Source: a virus
Virus record (IMG/VR): IMGVR_UViG_3300013372_001340
Span: 1 to 42,574 of that record
Length of the DNA stretch: 42,574 bases
Direction: 5' to 3' (one strand)
Within the stretch, counting starts at the first letter, position 1, and each line of letters begins with the position of its first letter. This document shows, in pieces, positions 26,914-35,942 of this stretch. Below the pieces are notes generated by a model. It saw only the letters and a program-made list of their open reading frames with translations, was not told where the DNA came from and made no database searches. The position numbers were made by a program, and so were the translations under genes.

Positions 26914-28674
26914 TTATAAAGAATTTTTCGATTTTGGTATAGGGAACCAATTATGTATTTTTATTGCTGTAATGTCGTTATAATAAGACGTTCCTTCAAA
27001 TATATGTTTAACATCTATCACAAAATACTGTCCCAATAATTTCTCGTCGTATAATGAATTGGAATCCGCTCCTAGATATTTATCTATTCCTATAAATCTT
27101 CCACTTGTTCTAAGTGTCAATCCCGGAACCCTAAAATTTATACCTTGATTTAAAAATATACCCATTTTTAGGAGATTTTGTATTCCTATAGATTGACGAA
27201 TAGGGTTATCTTCGATACCTCCATATAAAGAATATACGGGATTAATGTTATATAAATCCTTTGTCTTGTCTAACGAAACTAAAAAATAATCATCGTTTTG
27301 ACTCGACTCGTTTCCATATGCCCTATAAAGATTTTCTATGTAATTATCCGCTATAAATCTTTTAACGGTTTCTATCCTGTTCTCCATTAACTCCATTTTA
27401 AATTCTCCTGTTCTCATGTTATTGCTTATTACTGGAGTCGATTTAAACAATTGAGCGTTTGTCGATGCAGACATGTCCATTAACGCATATTTCACGATTT
27501 CCGAATACCCCTTTTGTTTAAAATCTTGGGGGATTTTATTTTCGATGTCTACTGGCGATCTGAGCGGTTCATATCCAGAGTTTATCATTTTTTGACCATC
27601 GGATAATAAAGAATCTGGCACAAAAAAATGTTCAACTTGAAATTTTCCCGGAGAATTATATTCGTTACCAGCATTTTCAAAATATTTCATCATCGGGATT
27701 AGTGATATTTCTCCCACATACATATCTTGAATTCCGTGATGTGTTTCTATATTATCTGAATTTGTCGATCTTTCAGAGTTTAATATACAAAAATCAAAAA
27801 CTTCAGCTTTACCACCAGATGCACCATTCAAATTGCTTTTCAACTCGTCTTTTTCAAAAACAACAGTTTTAGAAGTTTCGCTAGTATGATGACTATAAAT
27901 ATAATCTAAAATATCAGATGCTTTAGAGTCGGATGACGCAGTATAAAACATTTTACTCGATCCTATATCCCATGAATTTTTCGAATTCAATGGAGGCAAG
28001 GATTTACTAAAACCGCATAATCTGAATATATCTCTTATCATCAAACCAGTTTCTTTAAGTCCTTCTGGTCTTTGGTCAGCGGTTTCGTTTTCCGATGGGA
28101 AATAAGAAGAATATAACAATTTCTTACTTGCCATTAAATAATATTTATAATCTACTAAATACAATTTTTTACATCTGATTAAAGGCGTTGTAGGCAGTCC
28201 TTCTAGTCCAACAGGGCTATCTATATCAACAATATCACTAATAGCAAAAGTATATTCTAATTTCCAATCACTTTTCTTTGAACGTTGTCCGACAAAACTT
28301 ATATCGGATGGTATTATCTTAACATATAACAAATCACTACCGTCATTGTTGAACAGTTTAGTTGATTCAATGTTCAACTCTTTTAAAACATCATCACTAG
28401 GACTTTGGATTGTTAATTCTGCTGTTGTCACCCAATTAGCCAAACTATCTTTTATCGTGAAATTTATTATGCTGGTAGGACTCAGCCCAATTTTATATCT
28501 GACTTTGGGCGTAGAACTAGTAATAGGAAGAGGATCATTATTTTGGTGGTATGTATCTAACGCTAACTCCATTATATACAATTGAACATCATAATAATTA
28601 CTCGAATAATTATGTTGTATCTTTTTCTCAAACCTTAAATCGGTTTCGTTCTCAGATTTATTATTATCAGCCAT
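26914..28674 (-). CDS. Probable baseplate hub protein, gp27-like
   Basis: 586 aa. The order of beta-rich segments (LYIMELALDTYH; SIINFTIKDSLANWVTTAEL; YTFAISDIVDID) followed by GLMIRDIFRLCGF and SDSKASDILDYIYSHH fits hub proteins of the gp27/gpD type, in which tube-like domains are joined by a helical insert. The C-terminus (NQGINFRVPGLTLRTSGRFI, GQYFVIDVKHIFEGTSY) also matches hub proteins that end with a ligand-like beta domain. The 114-aa gp53/LysM-like gene just upstream fits. It is larger than T4 gp27 (391 aa). No lysozyme motif is seen. The call is by pattern and context. Confidence 0.55.
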   Translation of the reverse strand: MADNNKSENETDLRFEKKIQHNYSSNYYDVQLYIMELALDTYHQNNDPLPITSSTPKVRYKIGLSPTSIINFTIKDSLANWVTTAELTIQSPSDDVLKELNIESTKLFNNDGSDLLYVKIIPSDISFVGQRSKKSDWKLEYTFAISDIVDIDSPVGLEGLPTTPLIRCKKLYLVDYKYYLMASKKLLYSSYFPSENETADQRPEGLKETGLMIRDIFRLCGFSKSLPPLNSKNSWDIGSSKMFYTASSDSKASDILDYIYSHHTSETSKTVVFEKDELKSNLNGASGGKAEVFDFCILNSERSTNSDNIETHHGIQDMYVGEISLIPMMKYFENAGNEYNSPGKFQVEHFFVPDSLLSDGQKMINSGYEPLRSPVDIENKIPQDFKQKGYSEIVKYALMDMSASTNAQLFKSTPVISNNMRTGEFKMELMENRIETVKRFIADNYIENLYRAYGNESSQNDDYFLVSLDKTKDLYNINPVYSLYGGIEDNPIRQSIGIQNLLKMGIFLNQGINFRVPGLTLRTSGRFIGIDKYLGADSNSLYDEKLLGQYFVIDVKHIFEGTSYYNDITAIKIHNWFPIPKSKNSL

Positions 28675-29018
28675 TATTTTATTATTTGATTTAATACCTC
28701 TCTAACTATATTATTTTTAGGTATTTTTAAAATATCTCCAGATTGCAATTCCGATAACGGGTTTATTATATTATTAGCTAATGTTATAATCCACCAAAGA
28801 CTTATTGTTCCATAATTATTGTATGATATTAAAGACCATGCATCATTTGGTTTAATAACGTAAGAATCGAAGAATGAATCTAATAAATTGTCAGGGAATG
28901 CAATAGACTGAAGAATATTGTAGAAATATTTCTGTTCGTCATCAGTGTATACATTAAAAATATTTTCATATTTAGCAGTTTCTAATTTAGGCAAATCGTA
29001 TATTAAATTCTGTTTCAT
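28674..29018 (-). CDS. gp53/LysM-like baseplate protein
   Basis: 114 aa. The second half, YVIKPNDAWSLISYNNYGT followed by WWIITLANNI, NPLSELQSGDILKIP, matches the LysM-like fold shared by T4 gp53 and P2 gpX: a D-x-W-S-x-[IL]-S motif, WW, N-P and L-x-IP. In T4, gp53 joins the inner baseplate wedge; LysM-like gpX proteins stabilise the hub. It overlaps the next gene by one base and follows the 329-aa gene by one base. Which of the two families it belongs to is not settled. Confidence 0.65.
   Translation of the reverse strand: MKQNLIYDLPKLETAKYENIFNVYTDDEQKYFYNILQSIAFPDNLLDSFFDSYVIKPNDAWSLISYNNYGTISLWWIITLANNIINPLSELQSGDILKIPKNNIVREVLNQIIK
28680..28689 (-). promoter_or_regulatory. Weak late-promoter-like box before the hub gene
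   Basis: Minus-strand TCAAATAATA, 5 bases before ATG 28674. It matches AAATAATA but lacks the leading TATA. Confidence 0.25.
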
Positions 29019-29019
29019 T

Positions 29020-30009
29020 TTATTTTGTTGATGTCACAATTTTTTGCTGTTCGATATTTATTCTATTCAATAGATTCCTGCTAGGCATAACCATATCTTC
29101 TAAAGTCATTGTTACTAAATACGCATCTGGAACATTTACTTCTTGCAATCCTTCAAGTTTCATTCTTCTAATGTTTCCCACATTAGATATTTTCAAATTG
29201 GATACAAATGAACCAATTGATGAATATTGTCCTTTTATATCTACAGTATAGAAAACTGGAGGATATGCTGTTATAAACGAAATTTTAGAATATAAATTTT
29301 GATGGCAAAGATGATTACATAACTTCCAGTTTTTTATAGCATCTTCACTGTTAAGGGTGTTGAAAAGATAGAAAGATATAGTAACTGATTGAGGTGTAGT
29401 ATCTCCCCATATTTTAGTTTTATCTAAAAATCCTGTTTTAGGATATGCTAGTCCAGCTAATCCTTGTGCAGTAGTAGCAGCCCCCTGCATTATATCAGTA
29501 AAACTTTTTACAGCATTTCCAGCGGACTCTCCAAATAATCCTGCAATGTTTGATACATTAGTTACAGTTTTTTCTATTGCATCTAATGCTGTCCATGTAG
29601 ACGCTATACTGAAATTTTCCTCGCTGTAATACGGAAAAACATATTGATAATTGGTGGGACTATTATAATCAAATAATCCATCATATGCGGTATCTTTATT
29701 ATTAGAATTTGAAAAATGTTCTGTTTTACTCCTAGTCGCACTCGCAAACGCTCCTTTAATGTTACTCAAATAATAATTGACACCATTTGTGAGCATATTT
29801 TGAGTCATCTGATATTCATTTAAAAATATTCTAGGTATTTTATCTTTCAATAGAGAGTTTTTAATTGGTGATAATGTCCAAGTATAGTCTTCTACTACAT
29901 TAACATCTTCATGTGCTCCACTTTCTGTAGTGCGAACCATAGATTCTTTAACAGAATATTGTATCATATCTTCTTTTATTGTATTATATATAGATTGAAA
30001 GTCGAACAT
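29020..30009 (-). CDS. Probable baseplate/tail-tube junction protein, gp48/gp54-like
   Basis: 329 aa, near T4 gp54 (320) and gp48 (364). The C-terminal part has the tube-like pattern SVTISFYLFNTL, LCNHLCHQNLYSKIS, TAYPPVFYTVDIKGQYSS, SFVSNLKISNVGNIRRMKLE and VPDAYLVTMTLEDM. A Gly/Ala-rich segment at residues ~160-195 (NIAGLFGESAGNAVKSFTDI) could be a flexible or hydrophobic linker. In T4 these proteins cap the hub and start tube polymerisation, which fits a place between the tape measure and the hub genes. gp48 versus gp54 cannot be decided. Confidence 0.6.
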   Translation of the reverse strand: MFDFQSIYNTIKEDMIQYSVKESMVRTTESGAHEDVNVVEDYTWTLSPIKNSLLKDKIPRIFLNEYQMTQNMLTNGVNYYLSNIKGAFASATRSKTEHFSNSNNKDTAYDGLFDYNSPTNYQYVFPYYSEENFSIASTWTALDAIEKTVTNVSNIAGLFGESAGNAVKSFTDIMQGAATTAQGLAGLAYPKTGFLDKTKIWGDTTPQSVTISFYLFNTLNSEDAIKNWKLCNHLCHQNLYSKISFITAYPPVFYTVDIKGQYSSIGSFVSNLKISNVGNIRRMKLEGLQEVNVPDAYLVTMTLEDMVMPSRNLLNRINIEQQKIVTSTK

Positions 30010-30011
30010 GA

Positions 30012-32678
30012 TTATGATTGATATATTGATGATAGGAATTCGCTTCTTATTCCCTGTATAGCATTACTTATTGATTGTAATGCCTGTGCATCATTTTTTT
30101 GTTGTGGTTGTTGAGTCATAGTAGGATATACATTCACTCCTTGTTTGGAAGAATTTTCCCCTATTATACCCATTATCTTAAACATTGCTTCCGCTAGTTT
30201 AACTATTGATTTATTTGTATCTCCTGTATTGCTTTCTATGTCCCCCAATAGTTTAGAACCATCTAAAGTGGGAGACGGTTTAGATTCTTGTGTAAATGGT
30301 GCTGCAACAACTCCATCCGTTTTATCGAGTTGGAATATTTTCCCACTAGTTTGTGACGATACTATTAATCCGCCTTTAGGATCGATCATAGCATCACCAT
30401 GATGAGTGACTTCAGGAGATTTAATACCTGCTTTTACTCTTTCCGCTATTGACTTTTCTTGTTCACTTGCAAATGCTTTTTTCTCTTCGTCGGATTGTTC
30501 TGGTCGTTGATTGTCATTATCTAATGCTGATATTATAGAATCTGGTAATATCCTTCTAGCAAGCCATTGAAGATTGGTGTCTTTCCACCAAGCTCTAGCC
30601 TTTTCCAGTATCATATCTTTCAATTTCGCAAAAATTCCTTTTGGTTTTGGTGGAAGTGCTTGTCCGCTCTCTTGTTCATTGTCGTCCGAAAAGAACGATA
30701 TGATATTTCTCAATATAGGAACAGACATTCCCATTGTTTTCAGCCCCTTTAAAACATCTCCATCGTATATTTGACCTATTCCTTTTAGTAGTCCACCCAA
30801 AATAGGAACTTTCATAATTTTTTCCTTAATCCATTTACCTAGAGATGCAAACATTCCGCCGATACTTGTTATTCCTCCTGCAACGCCTTTAGCAACACCT
30901 CCAACTTCTTCATCCCCTAATAAAGCACCTAGAAGCTCAAAAGGTGGGAATATATAAGCCATCTGCTTCAAACCCTTTAAAAAGTTTCCTTGTGAGAATT
31001 CTCCAACTGCTTTCAATGCTGGCCCTATTATAGGAAGCTGTAAAACTAATTTCCCAATCTTTTCAGAGGCCCACGCACCTAGAGATTTAATTAGTCCCCA
31101 AACGCTTCCAAGAGCACCTTGAACCCCTTTAGTAGCAGGAACGTCTTCATCCCCTAATAAAGCACCTACAAGCTCAAAAATTGGGACTATATAAGCCATC
31201 TGCTTCAAACCCTTTAAAAAGTTTCCTTGTGAGAACTCTCCAATTGATCTAATTAATGGCCCAATAACTGGCAATGCGACTATCACATCACCAAACTTTT
31301 CACTTGCCCATTCACCTAGAGATTTAATCATGCCCCAAACGCTTCCAAGAGCACCTTGAACAGCAGGAGTAGCAGGAACGTCTTCATCGCCCAATAAAGC
31401 ACCTAGAAGCTCTAATGGTGGTAATATATAGGCCATCTGCTTCAACCCCTTTAAAAAGTTTCCTTGCGAGAATTCTCCAATCGACCTTGTTAATGGCCCT
31501 ATTACTGGCAATTGGACTATCACATCACCAAACTTTTTGCCCATCCATTTTCCAGCATCCTTAATCCAGCCCCAAATCATGGAGCCTTTGCCTTTCCCTC
31601 CTGCATCTGGTGTTCCTCCAGCTTTATAATCCAAAAACGCATTTAATGCATCTATCCCTAGAGATATCCCAAGTCCAATCAAATTCCCTCCTCCAAGCAA
31701 ATTTACCGCACCGGAAAGCAAGTCCAACACTCCACCCAACATATCACCCTTCATGAATCTAGATATTGCAAACCCTATACTGATAATCGTTCCCACAAAC
31801 GGAATAAACTTTGCAACCTTGGCAAATGCTTTTGCTATCCATCCACCCATTTTAGCGAATATTCCCTTTCCTGCACCCTTTCCAATTATTTCTACACCCT
31901 CCTTAGCTGCATCTTTTCCAGCAATGCCAAAGAAACTAGAAATACCTCTCAACATTCCACCAGCAAATTTTTCCAATCCATTAATAGCCATAGCCCCCAC
32001 TTTATGAAGCAGTGATAATCCACCTTGAACACCAAATCTGCTTACAAGTTTTAGCAAACCTTTGAATGGCCCATCGGTTTTTAACCCCTCATATAACGCA
32101 AATAAACCTCCTGCCAATAAAGCCAATCCTCCGAACATCATTTTAAATACCGTAGAACCCTTTTTAGGTTCTTCGTCTTTTTCCTTTTCCGTTTTATCTT
32201 TTCTTTTTGTTACGCTTTCCCCTATTATTTTATGCAACACCTTTTGAGCATTTGGAGATAACCCATCAATTATAGTTAATGCTGGTTTATTTTCTTCCTC
32301 TAGAGTTTTTTTCTCCCCGTCTTTAGTCTTATTAGACGCAAAAAATTGTCCGACATATGACAATAACTCCTTGTTATCTGGTTCTTTCTTATCTACAACT
32401 TTTTCTTTCTTATCTTCTTTTTTGCCTTTATCTTTAGATGTTAATCCTATATCCTCTAAAAGAGTTTTTAACATTCCTTTAGCTGTGGAATCTTTGGATA
32501 AACCCTTAATACCATCTGCCAATGTTTCAGATTTATCTTTAGAACCAGTAGATGCTTTTATAGCTAATATCTTCTTCCCTATGGAATTAGACAAATTTTG
32601 CATGAAACTATCAGCCAACCCTTCAAAAAATGAAGGAGGTAGATATTTTGACACATCAAGTGGAACAGAATCAGCCAT
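30012..32678 (-). CDS. Tape measure protein with tandem repeats
   Basis: 888 aa, the longest protein of the tail core. The N-terminal ~175 residues are charged and Lys/Glu-rich. A long hydrophobic, Gly/Ala-rich stretch begins at ~178 (MMFGGLALLAGGLFALYEGL) with several possible membrane-active segments up to ~355. Residues 365-603 hold three repeats of 79-80 aa (RSIGEFSQGNFLKGLKQMAY in each), then a degenerate fourth to ~670. The C-terminus has HHGDAMIDPKGGLIVSS and a coiled helix. Tape measure proteins set tail length and are ejected early in infection. It sits between the gp26-like genes and the gp48/54-like gene, as expected. Confidence 0.8.
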   Translation of the reverse strand: MADSVPLDVSKYLPPSFFEGLADSFMQNLSNSIGKKILAIKASTGSKDKSETLADGIKGLSKDSTAKGMLKTLLEDIGLTSKDKGKKEDKKEKVVDKKEPDNKELLSYVGQFFASNKTKDGEKKTLEEENKPALTIIDGLSPNAQKVLHKIIGESVTKRKDKTEKEKDEEPKKGSTVFKMMFGGLALLAGGLFALYEGLKTDGPFKGLLKLVSRFGVQGGLSLLHKVGAMAINGLEKFAGGMLRGISSFFGIAGKDAAKEGVEIIGKGAGKGIFAKMGGWIAKAFAKVAKFIPFVGTIISIGFAISRFMKGDMLGGVLDLLSGAVNLLGGGNLIGLGISLGIDALNAFLDYKAGGTPDAGGKGKGSMIWGWIKDAGKWMGKKFGDVIVQLPVIGPLTRSIGEFSQGNFLKGLKQMAYILPPLELLGALLGDEDVPATPAVQGALGSVWGMIKSLGEWASEKFGDVIVALPVIGPLIRSIGEFSQGNFLKGLKQMAYIVPIFELVGALLGDEDVPATKGVQGALGSVWGLIKSLGAWASEKIGKLVLQLPIIGPALKAVGEFSQGNFLKGLKQMAYIFPPFELLGALLGDEEVGGVAKGVAGGITSIGGMFASLGKWIKEKIMKVPILGGLLKGIGQIYDGDVLKGLKTMGMSVPILRNIISFFSDDNEQESGQALPPKPKGIFAKLKDMILEKARAWWKDTNLQWLARRILPDSIISALDNDNQRPEQSDEEKKAFASEQEKSIAERVKAGIKSPEVTHHGDAMIDPKGGLIVSSQTSGKIFQLDKTDGVVAAPFTQESKPSPTLDGSKLLGDIESNTGDTNKSIVKLAEAMFKIMGIIGENSSKQGVNVYPTMTQQPQQKNDAQALQSISNAIQGIRSEFLSSIYQS
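30873..31586 (-). repeat. Three tandem 237-240-bp repeats in the tape measure gene
   Basis: Units at 31586-31347 (80 codons), 31346-31110 (79 codons) and 31109 to ~30873. Matching DNA (AAGCCATCTGCTTCAA-type stretch) recurs at exact 237-base spacing, ending at 30960, 31197 and 31434. Identity is highest over GEFSQGNFLKGLKQMAY. A diverged fourth unit follows to about 30670. Confidence 0.85.
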
Positions 32679-32692
32679 ATAATAGTATTATA

Positions 32693-32702
32693 TATTATTT
32701 AT
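32693..32702 (-). promoter_or_regulatory. Late-promoter-like box before the tape measure gene
   Basis: Minus-strand ATAAATAATA, 14 bases before ATG 32678, the longest spacing in the set. Confidence 0.45.
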
Positions 32703-32723
32703 GGTAGAAACCTAGTTTAACAG

Positions 32724-33554
32724 CTATTCGTTAAAGAATGTCGTATCGAATGGTATCTTTTCTTCTAGTTTAACAACCTTACCTTCTGAATCGTAACACG
32801 TAAAATTGCAAGTTGTTATCTTTTCTGATATTGTCTTATATGCTTCCATATACTTCAAGATTTTGTTTATTATAGTAGATGGAAGTTTAGATACTATCGT
32901 AATTCTAGATTTAAAATCTAAAGCGTTAAAGTCTATGTTTTCAGCACTTAATGATATACTCTTAACATATTTAGTAATCTCATTTATGAAAGTATCACCT
33001 ACAAGCTGTCTAAGTTCTTCTGGTGTTTTAATCTCCACATCTAAGTTTTTATGAAGTTCATTCTCTAAAGTGTTCTCCACTTTTATATTAGGCAAGCAAC
33101 AAATCACTTTATACGGAGATATTTCAGATATTTCCAGTTCTTGAGGTGATTCTACAGTGTTCACAACATTTTCTACGTGATAATTCAAATCATAACCATA
33201 AGAATCATCGATAACCTTGGAATTCTCCGATAGATCAATGGTATAAATATCCGATATACTGTTAATTCTCAACTTTATAAAATATACCAATTTATCTAAG
33301 ATTGTAAAGTTGCTAACATCCTCATTCAAAATATTTTCCTCCATTATAGAGTTAAATGTTTGAGTAAAAAGAGAGGTTTGTGATGGAGATTCTATAATGC
33401 TCTTGAAAAGTCTCTTCAATTGATCAGTATTTAAAATTTTAGATGAGTATTCTTTGTCCGAAGATGGGACTGAAAAGGAGAATGTAATATCTTTGTTGAT
33501 ATCGTCCAGTGTTTTTAATACTGTATTAAGATATGTAGGGTTTTTCTGTGTCAT
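32724..33554 (-). CDS. gp26-like baseplate assembly protein (first of two)
   Basis: 276 aa. Mostly helical and acidic, with a central PYKVICCLPNIKVENTL strand pair and a helical segment DFKSRITIVSKLPSTIINKI near residues 210-230. This layout resembles the T4 gp26 group (hub assembly proteins), and the KLP motif recurs in the neighbouring 315-aa protein. It ends in a polar strand region (CNFTCYDSEGK). It lies between the 315-aa gene (8-base gap) and the tape measure. No catalytic motif. It may instead be a tail assembly chaperone, which also precede tape measure genes. Confidence 0.5.
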   Translation of the reverse strand: MTQKNPTYLNTVLKTLDDINKDITFSFSVPSSDKEYSSKILNTDQLKRLFKSIIESPSQTSLFTQTFNSIMEENILNEDVSNFTILDKLVYFIKLRINSISDIYTIDLSENSKVIDDSYGYDLNYHVENVVNTVESPQELEISEISPYKVICCLPNIKVENTLENELHKNLDVEIKTPEELRQLVGDTFINEITKYVKSISLSAENIDFNALDFKSRITIVSKLPSTIINKILKYMEAYKTISEKITTCNFTCYDSEGKVVKLEEKIPFDTTFFNE

Positions 33555-33562
33555 GGTATTAA

Positions 33563-34510
33563 TTAAGGGGTGAATTCACTATTTTCAACTGTTTGTTCAA
33601 AATTATTCATAGGGGAAGGTTCTATATTATTAACATTTTGTGGATTACTATTCTGCTGTTTAAGCTTGGATTCATATATTTTTATAAACATCCCAAATTC
33701 GCCGGGAGTGCAATTATCTAAATATTCTGGAGACATTTTTTCAGACATTGTGTAAAAACTCTCATACATAGACATCAAATCATCAGAAAACAACATTTTA
33801 ATTAAAAATGTAATGTTACGTATATTAAAGTCGAATGGAAGAATACATTTTTCTCCAATATCAGGATGATTTAAAAGGTTTATCAGGTTTATTTTCTTCA
33901 ATTTGTCATCCAATGCTTTTATATCCTTTACAACCTTTAAGGAATATTTTGCTGGCAATCTGTTAAACAATTCATTTCTATCATTGATCGGAAGATTCTT
34001 TTGTATTACACAAATATTTTCAGAATTGTGATATATTTTGTCTATGAATATTGTAGCATCTAACTCGAAACGATCATCATATTGACATGACTCCAACTCT
34101 GATAATGTAGGCAATCTGTATACTATTTCATATTTTCCGAAATTGTTTTTTTCACTTTTCAGAAAATCTTTTTTTATGTCATAGAACGTTTGTATCACAT
34201 CAGACAATGATAGATGTAAAGTTGCTATTTTTCCTTCATCGTCCATTCGTAATTTCAAAACACCACTCAAACTTATATTTCTGATTTTGGCTAATATAAT
34301 CAAATAATCTATGAAATCTAATTCTTCTATCTCATATAAATGCAAACTGCTGTATTTCTCCATTATTATATCAATATTCTCAAATAGGTTTTTCACGTTT
34401 GGTGTGTCACCCAACAAACACTTTAAGATGGTTCTATAATCTTTTAATAGAAGTTCTTTTATCCGAACTTCCTTTCCAAATACATCTAAAACATTAAAAA
34501 AACTATTCAT
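33563..34510 (-). CDS. gp26-like baseplate assembly protein (second of two)
   Basis: 315 aa. A beta/alpha N-terminus (VFGKEVRIKELLLKDYRTIL) of the kind that begins many phage tail assembly and hub proteins, then YEIVYRLPTLSELE, the segment NDRNELFNRLPAKYSLKVVK, and a C-terminal helix block: FLIKMLFSDDLMSMYESFY, MSPEYLDNCTPGEF. The last ~30 residues are a disordered Asn/Pro/Gln tail. Similar to the 276-aa neighbour in the central RLP/KLP region, suggesting distant paralogy. I read both as T4 gp26-like, with moderate confidence; a tape-measure chaperone is the alternative. Confidence 0.5.
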   Translation of the reverse strand: MNSFFNVLDVFGKEVRIKELLLKDYRTILKCLLGDTPNVKNLFENIDIIMEKYSSLHLYEIEELDFIDYLIILAKIRNISLSGVLKLRMDDEGKIATLHLSLSDVIQTFYDIKKDFLKSEKNNFGKYEIVYRLPTLSELESCQYDDRFELDATIFIDKIYHNSENICVIQKNLPINDRNELFNRLPAKYSLKVVKDIKALDDKLKKINLINLLNHPDIGEKCILPFDFNIRNITFLIKMLFSDDLMSMYESFYTMSEKMSPEYLDNCTPGEFGMFIKIYESKLKQQNSNPQNVNNIEPSPMNNFEQTVENSEFTP

Positions 34511-34524
34511 TTTTATTGTCTAGG

Positions 34525-35307
34525 TTATTTTTTGCCAAATAAGCCATTTAACAGTTTACCAGCAGCATTTCCTACTTCATTAGCAATAGTTCCCACTTTT
34601 ATTACTAAATTCTTACCCGCTTCAATTACGTTAATTGTATTTCCTCGGTTAGAATCTATAGTATAATAATTATACGCAAACTCGACTTGTCTTATTTGTG
34701 GGGCTGTAGTAGCACCATAGTTGTATTCTTCGCTTCCAACATTTATTGGACAAACGCCATAGTATGTAATTTTATGTCTTACGTATGGAGGTTCGTAGGG
34801 ATCGGTGACACCAATTTGATAAAACGTTACATTAGTTCTATATTGATTTTCAGAATCTTCAGGATAAGCTATCATTCCCAAATGTGCAGTGACGATAACC
34901 CACGGTCTTATAACGTTTTCCACGAAACTAACATTAGTGTCGATAAAACTAATTCTCAGATTCTCCGAATTTCTTCCTCCGCTGTTAATTGTGGGTCTTA
35001 ACAATCCTCCATATTGTGTTCCTTCATTAGTAGTTGCAAAAGAATCTCCCGGAACTGATACTGCGTGTGCTAACAAACACCCTTTTGTTTTTTGTATGGG
35101 GGCTGTTGTTATAGCGTCAAATGCAGCAGTATTATTCCATCTTGCGTTTTCAAATTCCGCTATCTTTTTTATAACAGCAGGAAATTTTTCAAATTCAACA
35201 ACCCATTGAGCACCTTTAGGTAATGAACTTGCTGGATTTCCTAAAATCTCAGATAGGAAAAAGGGTATTTGCCCTATAAATGATTTATCTGTTGTTTCTA
35301 ATGCCAT
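34525..35307 (-). CDS. Tail-tube-like protein
   Basis: 260 aa. The core LLAHAVSVPGDSFATTNEG, GGRNSENLRISFIDTNVSF, VENVIRPWVIVTAHLGMI and YYGVCPINVG follows the beta-barrel tube pattern of gp19-like proteins (a strand with P-G, then LRISF, then a long helix with RPW). A Gly/Ala-rich tail (GKNLVIKVG to the end) may be an extra helix. It follows the gp19-like gene by 36 bases with its own late-type box. It could be a second tube subunit or a tube-related hub/initiator component. Confidence 0.55.
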   Translation of the reverse strand: MALETTDKSFIGQIPFFLSEILGNPASSLPKGAQWVVEFEKFPAVIKKIAEFENARWNNTAAFDAITTAPIQKTKGCLLAHAVSVPGDSFATTNEGTQYGGLLRPTINSGGRNSENLRISFIDTNVSFVENVIRPWVIVTAHLGMIAYPEDSENQYRTNVTFYQIGVTDPYEPPYVRHKITYYGVCPINVGSEEYNYGATTAPQIRQVEFAYNYYTIDSNRGNTINVIEAGKNLVIKVGTIANEVGNAAGKLLNGLFGKK

Positions 35308-35309
35308 AT

Positions 35310-35320
35310 TATTATTTATA
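35310..35320 (-). promoter_or_regulatory. Late-promoter-like TATAAATA box before the 260-aa gene
   Basis: Minus-strand TATAAATAATA, a perfect T4-type box, only 2 bases before ATG 35307. Confidence 0.6.
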
Positions 35321-35343
35321 GCATCAATCCGTGATTTTAATTG

Positions 35344-35916
35344 TTATCCTACAGAATTACCTAATTCGGGGCATCTCCAATATTGATATGCTATAGTTGC
35401 TGCAATAGTAACAATAGAGCCACCATCTTTAATGTCATAAGCAAAATCTCCAAGAGATTGTAAATACGCTCCAATCAAGTAATAATTCCTTATGCCTTTC
35501 ATTTTGGAATCTACTAATTGTAGTTGTATCGTGTTCTCGGCTGCATTAGCCATATCACTAGTACCCGCGCCATCGCCAATCGAATAGTTTCCTGTGCTAG
35601 TATCATCATCAAATGTGTCAAACAGTTTACTTTCCAGTCTATCTCTCAAATTATAACTAGCATCGCATCTAAATGTAACTGGATATGAAGCAGAGCCGGG
35701 ATAATTTGCAGTTCCGGGAACATTGAATTGTAATCCCATAAAAGGAACTTGAACATTATTTATAGCACGTCCGGGAAGTGTTGCAGCTTCTACATATATT
35801 AGGTCGTCTGAAAATCTATCGTCGAAGAATTGAATCAATCTAAATTGAAACAGTCTCGCAAAGTCTAATCTTTGAACTTTATCATAAAAACTTGTAATTG
35901 GTGGTTGATCTGGCAT
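35344..35916 (-). CDS. gp19: Tail tube protein, gp19-like
   Basis: 190 aa (T4 gp19 is 163 aa). Typical tube features: FARLFQFRLIQF at the N-terminus, VEAATLPGRAINNVQVPFMG, then a PVTFRCDASYNLRD strand and YYLIGAYLQSLGDFAYDI near the C-terminus. Tube proteins stack as hexamers inside the sheath and carry DNA during ejection. The gene directly follows the sheath gene as in T4 (18 then 19), 26 bases away, with a late-type box 2 bases before ATG. Confidence 0.85.
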   Translation of the reverse strand: MPDQPPITSFYDKVQRLDFARLFQFRLIQFFDDRFSDDLIYVEAATLPGRAINNVQVPFMGLQFNVPGTANYPGSASYPVTFRCDASYNLRDRLESKLFDTFDDDTSTGNYSIGDGAGTSDMANAAENTIQLQLVDSKMKGIRNYYLIGAYLQSLGDFAYDIKDGGSIVTIAATIAYQYWRCPELGNSVG

Positions 35917-35918
35917 AT

Positions 35919-35928
35919 TATTATTTAT
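35919..35928 (-). promoter_or_regulatory. Late-promoter-like box before the tail tube gene
   Basis: Minus-strand ATAAATAATA, 2 bases before ATG 35916. Confidence 0.5.
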
Positions 35929-35942
35929 TGTTAATTTTTAGA

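Noticed and set aside
30873-31586. Regular repeats considered as a CRISPR-like array
   Set aside because: The 237-base period is a multiple of three, stays in frame and encodes repeated protein units of the tape measure.
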